DNA from: Symsagittifera roscoffensis
Taxonomy: Eukaryota > Xenacoelomorpha > Acoela > Convolutidae
Length of the DNA: 64,000 nt
Reading direction: 5' to 3'
Assembly: GCF_963678635.1 (NCBI RefSeq)
Contig: NC_087071.1
Span: 7,765,624-7,829,623 of the forward strand
Made by a program: the position numbers and the translations under genes. A model generated the notes under the pieces. That model searched no databases. It was not told the origin of the DNA and saw nothing but the letters and a program-made list of their open reading frames with translations. Shown here piece by piece: positions 34,208-44,997 of the stretch. Each line of letters starts with the position of its first letter. The first letter of the stretch is position 1.

Positions 34208-34795
34208 TGATTTTTTTGATCATCAGACATGCAAAAGCTGAAATTTTTAAAATCAAAATCAGAACAAAGATATTCATAAATTTTATTCTTCAACAGTGAA
34301 AGAAAATCTTGTTACAATTGAAACTTTTTTGTGAAACTTTTTAATGAATTTTTTTTTAATTTGCGAGATTATCTTTGTTTTTTTTAACAAGTGTGTCAGG
34401 AATATTAAAAAAATTTTGCATGGTGCAAAAATTATTGTGAAGTTATTAAAAAGTTTGCAAAACTGTGATAATTTTTTTAGTCATATGTGAAAAAAAGGTT
34501 GTGAATTTTTTTAAAGTTGTTAAGACTGAATTTTTTTGCCATCTTTACAACAATACTTTGTAAAAATATTTACCAATAGCTTGATGAATTTGATTTATAA
34601 CAATTTTTTTCTATGACCTCTTATTCTATCTCTTTGTTGCTATCTCTTTGAAATAAAATTACTAGATGCAAAAAAAATTCAATTACAAAACACAAGACAA
34701 TAACCAAATCGTTAACAAATCGAAACGCTTTCGAGCAGCTGAGTTCTCAAAAATTTGCAAATTCTCAAGGGAGCGCAAAGCTCGTCTTGCCTCCA
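34208..34795. other. AT-rich spacer
   Basis: Mostly T-runs and A-runs. A plus-strand frame, 34666-34869 (KRFRAAEFSKICKFSRERKARL), overlaps the ORF below on the other strand; only one can be real and neither is recognised. Confidence 0.35.
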
Positions 34796-35183
34796 TCACT
34801 GTTTGTTGTCTTGGTGGTTCGCTGACTGGAGTTCTTGGCTCAAAAACCCCTCATCCTCTTCGATGCTAATTGAGTTGTCCATAGATTCCTTCTCCCAACG
34901 AAAGTGATAATCGTCGAAAGGTTGAGCCACATATCTAGAGTCAGAAGTTTCGGGGTAGTTCATTCCCACATGCTCAGCAACTTCCTCCATCATTTGCATT
35001 TCTCCAAGTTGGTTCTCTGTCATGGGTACTTGCGTTATATGATAATCGTTAAAATCCCTGCGCATCACCTCCACCATGTGTCAGTCTTGGATTGGGATGT
35101 CAATTCGTGCCATTAAAACACCACAAACTGTTTCTCGCACTTGGATTTGTACTAAATCAGCGGAAAATTCTACCGAGAACATA
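34796..35183 (-). pseudogene. Unassigned acidic ORF with one in-frame stop
   Basis: The minus strand starts MFSVEFSADLVQIQVRE at 35183, reads through ARIDIPIQD, meets one stop (TGA), then continues MVEVMRRDFNDYHITQVPMT, ENQLGEMQMMEEVAEHVGMN, DDYHFRWEKESMDNS and EEDEGFLSQELQ to 34796. The acidic, non-repetitive composition and the continuity across a single stop suggest a once-functional protein of ~130 residues. It is transcribed away from pPolB and has a CCAAT-box cluster upstream. No family recognised. Confidence 0.45.
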
Positions 35184-35419
35184 AAGTTGTTGTTGTTTTA
35201 CACTGAGTAGATCATTTTGAGCAATAATTGAATTTGGAGGGAAGTTGAATAGGTAAAAGATTCAGAGTAAATATAAAAGTTACAGTTGCGAGAGAAAAGG
35301 TTGACGGTGGTTAAGTCGAAATTAAAATAATTAGAGCTGAGAGAGGAGGTAGTTACTTCGAAAATAAAATGATTTTTAGTAAAGAGAGAGGGGCACCTTC
35401 ATTTCGAATGTGTGGGTTT

Positions 35420-35607
35420 AACCAATCAGAATTAGTTTTTCTTATTTGAATTGTAGTCGTGTCCAATCAGATTTTAGTTTCCTTTTATGGAATTTTAATA
35501 AAAAATTCGTCTCCAATTGGAAACAAAGCTCCATTTTGGGTGCTTTTACACATTGTCGTTTCCAATCACAAAGTTGTTCTTTTTTGTTCTAGTTGTCATA
35601 CCAATCA
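35420..35607. promoter_or_regulatory. Cluster of five CCAAT boxes
   Basis: CCAAT occurs at 35422, 35463, 35513, 35562 and 35602, spaced 39-50 bp, four of them as CCAATCA. They lie upstream of the minus-strand ORF at 34796-35183 and could act bidirectionally. The even spacing suggests a decayed ~45-bp tandem repeat. Confidence 0.5.
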
Positions 35608-36420
35608 GACAAAAGCTTGACTTTTAAGGACTTAAACCTTCCAATTACTCAAAAGTATATACAAGAGCAATCGCAAAAACATATGACTAAAATTTGTTTG
35701 CTGTAAAAAGAATTAATATTGTCGATATAAGTAAGAAAAGAAGGAAAATAAATAAAAATAGCCTCTCTGCAAGTCTTCTTAGCAAGTTAATTGAATTTTA
35801 TGTATATAAGGGATGAGAAATTACAGATTTTTGAGTAGATAGTCAAGTTCTTTGATTTTCATGTAGATTTGAGAGGATAACTCAAAATTGATTATTTTTT
35901 CAAAGCAAATCTCTGGAAATCTGATTCCAAACCTGACCATGCAAGACTTTAAACTTCGAAAATCTGTAAAGAAATGGAGGAACAAAGAATTTTGCTAGGG
36001 CGTTTTCACAAACTTGGGAGTTGGGTAGGGAATGAAAAGAGTCTTTGAAATATTTTTGTACGACTTTTATTAACTTCAAACTTTCTAATATAATTAAAAA
36101 AACTTTTCTAGTCAGGTGTAATTCAGCAGTAAGTTTATAGCTTTGATACGCAATATGTGGATCAAAAGTTAAGTTTTGGATTGAGCAAGTCTCTCTCTAA
36201 AAAGACCTTTATTTAGTCGAAGAACTCTATTTTGAACAACGACCAAAAAATGTAAGAGTCTACATCTATTTCATTAATAGGAAAATCACATGGAATATTT
36301 TCTTCTTTCTTGTCGAGTGACTCGAGAAAATTTTTATGTTTTTCAAATGACATTCTTCAGAAATGATTATTTTGATCCAAAGTTATGTCTAGAAATTGTT
36401 TACTTCTGTTTGGTTGTAAT
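35608..36420. repeat. Upstream spacer, copy E (inverted)
   Basis: Inverted, diverged copy of the spacer found next to the minus-strand pPolB pieces (for example AAATCTCTGGAAATC...GATAACTCAAAATTGA corresponds to TTTTGAGCTATC...CCAGAGATTT). This confirms that the spacer belongs to the pPolB unit and shares its orientation. Confidence 0.6.
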
Positions 36421-36421
36421 T

Positions 36422-36446
36422 TTTCCGGAAAATTCTAGAACTTTCG
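36422..36446 (+). promoter_or_regulatory. Five-pentamer heat-shock element
   Basis: TTTCC GGAAA ATTCT AGAAC TTTCG is five consecutive alternating nTTCn/nGAAn pentamers, a full consensus heat-shock factor site. It is about 350 bp upstream of the pPolB N-terminus. HSF trimers bind three such units; five in a row is a strong site. Confidence 0.6.
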
Positions 36447-36449
36447 AAG

Positions 36450-36630
36450 GAATGACGTAGGCGATGACGTCATTACTATGAAAGGGAAACTGCGTGGGTG
36501 TTGACGTCATTTTTTTTAGAATGACGTCATTACTATAAAAGGAAAATTGCGTGGTTGGTGACGTCACTTCTATTCGAAGAATGACGCCATGGCCATAAAA
36601 GGGTAATTGCGTAGGCGATTACATCATTTT
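36450..36630 (+). promoter_or_regulatory. Tandem CRE (TGACGTCA) array with CArG box
   Basis: Three loose ~60-69-bp units begin GAATGACG at about 36450, 36519 and 36579. Perfect TGACGTCA palindromes lie at 36465, 36502, 36522 and 36559; near matches at 36453, 36582 and 36618. Each unit also has a (C)TATRAAAGG motif; the third is CCATAAAAGG (36593-36602), a perfect CArG box. The CRE is the site for CREB/ATF-type bZIP factors. Position suggests the pPolB promoter/enhancer. Confidence 0.6.
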
Positions 36631-36771
36631 TAGTATAAATACGCCCCTTTTTTTAAATCTTTTTTTTGTTTGCCAATCAGAAACAGTCAAATGAATTTTA
36701 CTTCAAATTTTACTATTCAACTTTAAATCATTAATTTTGTAACATTTCTCAAGTCTCAAATTTTTTAGATA

Positions 36772-39613
36772 ATGCCTGCCCTTAAACGAAACGAGAAAAA
36801 AAGTGTGGAGACTGTGGAATTATGTATGTTCGCCAGCATGCAGCTCAACATCAAAAAATAAGTGCTAATGGAATTGTTTTTTGTCCTGATTGTAAGTATT
36901 CCACTTACAATCAACAAGAAATGAACTATCATATGGCGAAGAAGCATGCACCTTCTTGTTGGTTTGTTCTTCTTGTAAACAGGATTTTCAAGTTACTACT
37001 CTCTTCACAAACATCGGAGAAAGGAACATGGAGCAAAACAACAGAAATCCAGTGATTCTGTAGTGGACTTGAACAAGATTGTGCACGAAGAAGGGGAAGG
37101 TGGTGAAAAACTGAAGGATGAACTAAGTGCTTGTCAACATTTTTTGCTATATACGGAGAAGGAAAATGGGGAATATAAAGTAATTAACTTCCAGATGTCC
37201 AAGTTAGATAGTAAAATAATCAACGAGAAACTTGAAAAAGACTTCAACGAGCTCGATTCTGCTGCTAAAATCATCATTTCTCTGGGTTTTGTTCTTAGAA
37301 ACATTGAGACTGGTGAACATCAATAGTTCTACGCTCATGGAAACAATACTCTATTTGAAAAATCCCATTTACTCTGTAGTAAAGCAGACTTGATAACAAT
37401 CCAAGGAAAAGTTGAAAAGTTTGACATTTTTGAGCAATGTACCCATGAACGTCAAAACACAAAATGGAGATTCAAGTTGATCACAAATGTGACAATTTTT
37501 GCTACTATGCTCAAAAAAATTCCAATGGGATGACATAACTGAACCTTTACTACGACATACGCAAGTCAACTGTCTTTTATCTAACAAAGACAAGGAACCT
37601 TACATAGATCATTTGTGACTTTTCCGCGCATTGTCTATGTACATGAATGGACGCAAGGATCTCAATTCTCACACTTCCAGTTACTTTACAAAATTTATAT
37701 CAAAATCTGGTTATGATCTTAAAAATGTTCGTGGAGTTTCTGTAGATGACTTACCTGCTGTCGAACAAAGACACTTCTTTATATACGATTTTGATGTCAC
37801 AGAAGGAGAATATGTAGGAGAACTAGCTCGAATAAGTATTGGAAGATTTGATAAAACAGTTAAACTACTCAGATTCAACACCCATATCATTCATACAAAT
37901 GATATAGATAGTTTCTTCAAGTGTTTTCGGTGTCCTAGTTGTGACACCTTTTTCCACAAATCAGACCACTTCAATCAGAATCTCATGAGATGCAAGGACC
38001 GAGTGATACATATTTAACCAAAGAACGTGTATGAGCTCCGTGACTTTGATTTGAAACAACATCTGGACAGATATGTAAATACTTCATCTGCTTTTGGATT
38101 TAATAGTGGTAGATATGATTTGTGTTTGATCAAGTCCTATCTAATCTCCTATTTGATTCGCGATAAAGAACAAGAAACATCCGTCATCAAAAAAGCAAAT
38201 GAATTTATATCTTTCATGTTTGGAGATGTACATTTTATTGACATAATGAAATTTCTGGGAGGGGCAAATACTCTGAAATCCTTTCTCAAAGCCAATAAAA
38301 CTAGCGAAATGAAAAGATTTTTTCCCAATGAGTGTTTTGATAACCCAGACAAACTCGATTTTCCCGAATTGCCACCGTATGAAGCCTTTTTCAGCAAACT
38401 TAGGAACAACAATCCTCTAGACAAAGTCCTAATTGATTATGAGAAATACTGGGCATGACGAACAACAGGAACTCAAAAAGCTTCAAATCAAGAATGTTCC
38501 TCCTTGCAATTACTTGCAATAGACTCGGAATAAAAACGGAATGACAGTGTTCGAAGACTTTTTAATGCAGTTCTAACCCTGGAGGCAATGCAAAAAATGA
38601 TTCAGTTTTTCATAACAAGGGGATAGATATGTTGAAACTTAGATGCACACTTCCAAATCTAGCAAACATATGTCTACACAAATCTACAAATTACAAGTCT
38701 TATCCATTTTGAGAAAGGGATAGAGATTTGTTTGAAAAAATTAGAGAAGACTTGACTAGTGGACTTTCCATTGTTTTCACACAAAAAGCTGTAGTTGATG
38801 AAACAGTTATCAGAAACTCATAATTTATTTGTAAATCGATCGTTGAAATTGATGCAAGCCAGCTTTACTTTTTCTCAATTTGTCAAGATATGCCAACAGG
38901 ACTGAACACGAGATGGGAGTTTGGCACTGATATGCAGAATTTCGAAGCTAAACATGATCGGACTTGCAACTTTGAGAATATGGTCATGTCTTTCTATCAA
39001 GAAGAAAGACCAGAATGTAAAATTGAGAGCTTTTTTACATCTGGAAAAGAGAACAAAAGTTGAATGTTTTAATGTTGATGGTTACTGAGATCATTGTAAA
39101 ACAGTATTCGAAGTAATGGGATGCTACTACCACTTCTGTTTCTGTCAAAAAGCTCGTCCCTGTTTAACAGAACAGGATATTGAGCGGGGAAACAAGAGGA
39201 GAGAGATAGATGAAATGCGACGAGAATACGTTAAAGAGAAAGGATACAAAGTTGAATAAATGTGAGAGTTTGACTGGTGCGAAAATTTCCAACCCAAGGA
39301 CAAAATTAAAAATCATGTCAGAACCCGTTTTCCCTATAAAAGACCTCTTTCTACACACTCGCTTTTGGCAAAAAAAGATGGATCTCTTTTTGGTTATGTT
39401 CAGTGCGGTTTAGTTGTTTCAGATGAATTAAATTCAAAATTTGCCAACTTTCCTCCAATTTCCAAAAACACTGAATTTGGAAGAAATTATATTTTAGAAT
39501 ACAAAAAAAACTCTGCAATCGAGAACGAAATATTAAAACATCCTCAGAGAAAGCTAATATCTTGTTTCAACCGAGAAAATGGAACATTATTTCAACTCCA
39601 AGCAATGCTAGAA
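36772..39613 (+). pseudogene. Polinton pPolB, copy E
   Basis: Would copy the element DNA using a protein primer. ATG candidate at 36772, then a frame change. N-terminus: CGDCGIMYVRQHAAQH and CPDCKYSTYNQQEMNYHMAKKH (C2H2 finger, about 36885-36955). Next: ACQHFLLYTEKENGEYKVINFQ (37130), YDFDVTEGEYVGELAR with CFRCPSCDTFFHKSDHF (37785-37970), FGFNSGRYDLCLIKSYLISYLI (38090-38160), FISFMFGDVHFIDIMKFLGGA (38205-38270) and PELPPYEAFFSKLRNNNPLDK (38360-38430). The palm motif A block EIDASQLYFFSICQDMPTG is at about 38850-38910. The exonuclease motif I segment is deleted at 38017-38035. Homology ends at about 39610, before motifs B and C, where protease sequence begins. Inactive. Confidence 0.8.
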
Positions 39614-39810
39614 GAGAATACTGGATCATGATAGCGGGATTGGACAAAACTTACTAATTGACTAATTCTTTGGGTCAAATAAGAACAACCCTATTTCTTT
39701 CTATCAAAAAAGTATTGGCAAATAGTTCCCATAAAACTTCAAACAACTGATATATTGTGTGGATTATACGCAATTTTTTCAGCTTTTCTTCTTGTTCAAT
39801 TCTACCAGAG
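39614..39810 (+). pseudogene. Second protease fragment (right arm)
   Basis: EYWIMIAGLDKTY, a stop, then LTNSLGQ, matching the His-containing block of the minus-strand protease at 27973-28010; further on TTDILCGLYAIFSAFLL-like wording (39745-39800) holds the Cys position in another frame. It is fused directly to the pPolB frame at 39613, showing that the inverted arm was created or moved here by rearrangement. Confidence 0.65.
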
Positions 39811-40282
39811 AAATTTTATTTCGTTTTAATTATAAATGTAAATGATTGCAAAAATTACTATACAATGCAATGATTTTTATACTTTCTTTGAAAATTAATT
39901 TTTTGCTCAAAAAACTTGACTTTTCGAAGTTTCAGTAGGTTTCAGCATAGTTTCAGCTAGACCGAGCACTTTTTAAAAAGAGTAACATCATCTAATAAAA
40001 TAGTTAATAGCTCAAATCTTGTCAAACCTTATCGCGTTTTGAAGTTTTTTGAAATTCTTACCCTTGACTTAGTATGAACCAAAAACATATTACCTACAAT
40101 CCACAATCACACGTAACCCATAAAAGATATTTACCAATTAGGTAACGCACGCGGAGATTTTCACAAAAAAAAACTAGATATTTCTACACACAATCCAAAA
40201 AACTACCGTTTTTATTACCATTCTCTTACCATCACGCAAATCATGAAACCTGTACTATTCTACTACCTATCTTAATACATTG
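39614..40282. repeat. Right inverted arm of the Polinton
   Basis: Inverse of 27260-28008, sharing TTTCATGATTTGCGTGATGGTAAGA-type terminal sequence (as its complement) and the protease C-terminal region. Ends at CTTAATACATTG. Confidence 0.8.
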
Positions 40283-40355
40283 CGAAATCTATTCTCTATA
40301 TTATAAAGCTCGGCTTTTTTCAAATGCTCGAGCAAAATCACCACTGGAAAATATG

Positions 40356-40654
40356 TAAGATTTGAGCGGTTTGAGCGTTTTTTTTTAGACAATTACGCTT
40401 AAAATCTTACTTCAAAATGAGCGGTTTGAGCGGTTTTTGAACGGTTTATCTAAAAAAAAACGCTCAAAAACCGCGCAAGATTTGAGCGGTTTGAGCGTTT
40501 TTTTTTTTAGACAATTACGCTCAAAATCTTTCTTCAAAATGAGCGGTTTGAGCGGTTTTTGAGCGGTTTTATTAGATAAAACCGTTCAAAAACCGCTCAA
40601 ACCGCTCATTTTGAAGCAAGATTTTGAGCGAAATTGCCTAAAAAAACCGCTCAA
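40356..40654. repeat. Foldback repeat rich in GAGCGGTTT
   Basis: Two direct units, 40357 and 40477 (120-bp period), begin AAGATTTGAGCGGTTTGAGCG. The second is followed by an inverted copy, so 40480-40654 folds on itself around about 40572 (GAGCGGTTTTATTAGATAAAACCGTTC at the centre). It lies just outside the Polinton terminus. Confidence 0.8.
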
Positions 40655-41414
40655 AATAATACATAGGGTGAGGACAGGACACTCTTTAATCTATGTTAAG
40701 AATTGGAGTCCTCAAAACAAACCTGGGCTGAATTCATTCAACATATTCCTCTGAGTCACATACCGGATTCATACAGGAAAAAGAGTTGAATTAACATATT
40801 AAACTCTAACGTTTTATCAACCCTTGTTAAGTTGAATGGGAAATAGGATAGTTTATTTTTCGTTACCTGTTCTTATATTGAGAATGGGAAGCTCGCTACC
40901 AGATAGGAAAGTTGCCCTTGATTTAATGTTGCGTAAATTAAAAGGAATGATTGTTCTTAGGTACCACGGGGCGATTCTTAAAAATATCCATATACTTTTT
41001 TCACAAATTAGAATCATCCCGTGAGTCATAATATAACGGTTATGCTTTCATCCTAATTCCCGCGTTATGTCAAGTTATAATTTAAAAATGCCTGATGTTG
41101 CTTGCTCATTTATCAAGGAAGTTTGATATTTTATTGTTTTCACTGCAGATTGAACAACTCACTCTCTTATCATCTGACCATCCAAACAACTGACAAAAAG
41201 GGATTGCGATCCTTGACTTCAACTGAAATTTGTTCCATACAGTTGTAATTACAATGATTGGATGTTTTGTGATTATACGGAAAAAAATTTATCTGCGTGG
41301 ATCGTTGCTCAATTAAAAAACTTTTCAAAATTATTTGATTTAACTGGATTGAGGTTTTTACAAAGAACATAATCAACAAATAGTCAGTTGAAAAGAGTCA
41401 ACGAAGTTAAGTTT
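40655..41414. other. No recognisable gene
   Basis: Short frames only, no motif or clear repeat. Confidence 0.4.
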
Positions 41415-41640
41415 CGGAGAAATGACCTCTCACTTTATAGAGAAGTCATTTCCCACTTTTTGGTTCAAAATAAGAACATGATTGGATATGGCACGATGTC
41501 ATTCGATATCGCGTGATGTCATATCACGAGATCAGATCTCAACAGGCGGTTAACTTTCCATATATATAGAAGTTGATTTACTACTCTTTTATCGCTCTCT
41601 AAATAAACCGTTGATAATACCTAGTTTTGCTGCCAACCTG
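41415..41640 (+). repeat. Possible solo LTR
   Basis: Compact block with a hairpin (GAAATGACCTCTC ... GAGAAGTCATTTC, about 41420-41455), a TATATATAG box at about 41562, an AATAAA signal (CTCTCTAAATAAACC, about 41598) and an end GTTTTGCTGCCAA. This arrangement is typical of an LTR promoter/polyadenylation region. No partner copy in the window, so it is tentative. Confidence 0.3.
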
Positions 41641-42968
41641 TGAAAAACGAAAGCAACAAAAAACTGAACAAAAAACATATTTTTTTGATATTTTTTGTAA
41701 TTTTCAGTTTTTTGAACTTTCGAATTTTTTTGAGTATTTTTCTATTGACGTTTTTCTTGACAAAATTAACTCAGATTGAGAAAACTGGATCAATAGGTAG
41801 TTTTTTGCTAGCAAATTGATCACGCTTTGTGGCTTTACATTTTTACACTACGCTCACCGGATCTTAAAATTGCTACTCATATGCAGCTCTACTTTTTTTG
41901 TATTCAAAAACTTCAACCAAATACTTATTAAGGAAAGGGTATCCGGCATTTGAACTCTGTGATTAAAAACTGTTTAAATTTGAGTTCTTTGTCAATTTCC
42001 AAAAAAGTTTAAAAAAAGTTATTGTCGATTATATTGATACTATTTGGTAACGCTAAAAAATCAATTTTGGGTCAAATATAATTGGTTATAATATTTTTTC
42101 CCTTTTTTAACATGCCTTAAGAATGTGCATATCAGTTTATCCTTTCAAGTTCTCTGTTTACTCTCGTCCCCCAGCGAGCTAATTTGTTTTTATATTTGAT
42201 TAGATTTTTTTCTTAATTTGATTAGGTACGAAATTCGAAAGGGCGGAAAAAGCACAGAAGGCCATCAAATTTTTTTTAAAATGCTGCGTTACTCTTTCGA
42301 AATTTGCTAAAACTGTTCCAAACTGTCCCGGTTTAACCAAAAAACGTGAATCATACAGTTTTCATTCCTGGAAAAAGTTTGCACTTTTCATGCAATTCCA
42401 TAAGTACAACACAACATTTTGGATAAAAGTTTTATGATTAGTGATTTGTCAGATATGACTAGCATTTTCGAGAAATGCTTACCATTGTTTCGTAAGTCAA
42501 AATGACAGCTAATGCATCGAATTTTATGCCAAAACGGGAAAAAAAATCTTTTAAAAGTAAATAACACAATTTTTTGTTAAATTTTAACCAAATGGTAGCA
42601 TTGAGTTTATGAAATGGTACGATTAGCATTTTTGTTCTATGGAGGTCAACGCGGGGTCGCGCAATGCAAAACAAGAAAAAAGTTTGAACAAAAACCGATG
42701 GAAATAGTTGAAAACCGTGCGTTAATTAAAGTAAGCTTCGAAAACCTAATGTTTGTCAACAACCTCACAGCCCATTTGATTGTCCGAGGGGGACTTAGTA
42801 CTGAAAAATTTTGACAACCTTAGGCAGCTCTGTTACAGGGGCAGTTGAGAAAATTAGAAGCAGAAAAGAAAACTTTGAGCTAATCATTTGAAGCTGAACT
42901 AATGTGAGCTTATGAATAAGCCAAAAAAAAAACATATTTTTTCTGCAACCAAAACCTTTTTATACTTA
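41641..42968. other. No recognisable gene
   Basis: AT-rich with short frames only. No inverted repeat or motif that I can support. Confidence 0.4.
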
Positions 42969-44028
42969 CCCGCACTGTAAAAAATGGGTTAGGATAGATT
43001 TTAGTATGAAAAAAAAGTGCGTTGATTAAATTCTTCAGATCGATTTTAGTATGAAAAAAGTACGAAGATTAAATAAAAAGATACAGAATGATTTGAATCG
43101 ATTTAAAATCGAGTTAAATTGATCCTACTTCCTAGCTTAGAAAATTGATCCAAATCGACTTTAAATCAATTTAAATGCATTTTTGCAGTCTGGATTTTTT
43201 TTTATTTTTAAGGAGATTATAATGGATTTAAATAGATTAAATCGATTCTTTTTATCGAGAAGTATCAGTTTCGAATTTTCATTGCATTTATTCATTGCCT
43301 ATCATTTTTCTTCATTTCCATAGCGTATTGTAGCATAAAGAAGACTAACTAAAAAGACCAAAACATGGATAAAATTCTATGATTTTCTTGCATATTTTGA
43401 GTTCAAAAACTGATCTATATTGACCTTTTTCTTGATTCGTTTTATAATTTTGTCCAAAATCTGATTTAAATTCATCATTTTCTATGATTTAGTTGCATAT
43501 TAATTAGATCAAGTTTTAATTTGTTCTGGCCCTTTTCTTGTTGGTTACATAGGATTTGCAATAATTTTCTATAATTTCAGGACTATTTTCGAGCTTAAAA
43601 TCTGGTTTATGTGGATCATTTTATTAAATTCTATAACATTTAAAACTTTTTGAAGGGTATGATTGTTTCGCCTTGTTAGCAAACAAAATAATTTTTTGTG
43701 GGTCTGAAATTCCATCCAAATCGATTTAAATTGATTTTTAGACACTTAAACGGGTTTAAAATATTTAAAAAGATCCATTTAAATCAATTTAAAATGGATT
43801 TAAATGAGTTTTGGATAGATTTTAGTGAGTCGAAAAATCCATCCAAATCGATCTATATCGATTTTTTAGACACTTAAATTGATATAAAATTTTAAATATA
43901 AAATCGATTTAAATTGATTTAAAATCTTTTTAAGTTCGTAAAATGTACATTGTTAATCGATTTCGATCGATTAAAAATCGATTTAAAATCAATTTAAATC
44001 GATCCAAAACCATTTTTGTCAGTGCGGG
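42969..44028. mobile_element. 1.06-kb inverted-repeat element (TA target)
   Basis: Termini CCCGCACTGTAAAAAATGG and its near-inverse CCATTTTTGTCAGTGCGGG, each flanked by TA. No transposase frame. The interior is packed with variants of AATCGATTTAAA and ATTTAAATCGATT, many in inverted pairs, especially 43060-43190 and 43710-44005. Likely a non-autonomous Tc1/mariner-type element. Confidence 0.75.
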
Positions 44029-44997
44029 TAGAGTCCTAATTGTCTTTTTTTATTTATATTTGATCGCAATCTCTTCTCGGCTAGACTCAGTTGGTTTCTT
44101 ACAGCGTTACACTGACTATAGAAAAGTCCACCTGAAAGAGAATTTTTCTAAAACTTTTGCAGTGAAGTAATAATTTAATATTTAACAACCCTCATAAAAA
44201 TAACTTGCATTTTAGTCTTTGGTGTCCAAAAATTATCCGCCTTTTCTGGGCATTGATTTTATCATAAAGGTTTACTAACTGCAGCTTGTTCTAACATGAG
44301 CGTGTTTTTTCTCGAAAAATCGGAGTATGATTTTTTGGGCAAATTTGAATGTTCGCTGCAAGGAAAACAAATTACTAACTTTGAAGCTTTTTAAAGGTCG
44401 TTTTTTTTCCTTAATTTTCTCTTTGTCGAGAAAATGTCCAAGAAGACCGGTTTTGGTTTTTGTCATAAAAGATACCGGAGATCAAGTGAAAGTTTAAATG
44501 TAATCTTAATTAAAATATTTTGAAAAATAAGTGATTAAAAACTAAATGGATTTGTACGAGTCCTTATATATATAGGATTATAGCTTACAATCATTAGAGT
44601 AACTCAAATAGAACCAAATTTTTCATTACGAGGCCAAACTGTGCACTAGATAGGCGAACAATTTTGTTTTTGTATGTTCCTGGATTCCAGAGATAAGTCT
44701 TTAAACATGTTAAAATTTTGTCGCAGCAATAAAAAAAATAGAAGAATAAAAGAAGATGAAATCAAACGTCCTTTTGCGGAATCCGCTTACAATCTACAAA
44801 AAGCACAATTTTAGCCTCGTAATTTTGTTTTAATTACTTTTTGGAGAAGGAAAGTAGGGTTCCAGTCTTAGCTGTCTCTGCCAGTTTAGATTATCAAGTG
44901 ACCAGTCTGTTGCTTTGTCAAATACTGGCAGCCGAGTTGCTTCGAAGCTGCTATCTGATTGGCCATTTCCTGGTAAAAACGAAACCATTTAAAACAA
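44029..44997. other. No recognisable gene
   Basis: Short frames only; nothing supportable. Confidence 0.4.

Larger units (their letters stand above)
27260..40282. mobile_element. Polinton/Maverick element with inverted arms
   Basis: The outermost matching bases are CAATGTATTAGGATAGG at 27260 and its inverse, CCTATCTTAATACATTG, ending at 40282. The arms continue inward: left 27260 to about 28008, right about 39614 to 40282, including the shared block CTGAAAC(T/C)TCGAAAA. Between them lie protease, major capsid protein, basic protein, packaging ATPase (all minus), gene X and pPolB (plus). This is the gene set of Polintons, which are transposons with virus-like morphogenesis genes. No integrase was found, and every gene has frame damage. 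The 6-bp target duplication expected for Polintons is not evident. Confidence 0.8.

Noticed and set aside
27251-40290. 6-bp target duplication around the Polinton
   Set aside because: GTATTA on the left and TAATAC on the right are inverse, not direct, so they belong to the inverted repeat and not to a target duplication.
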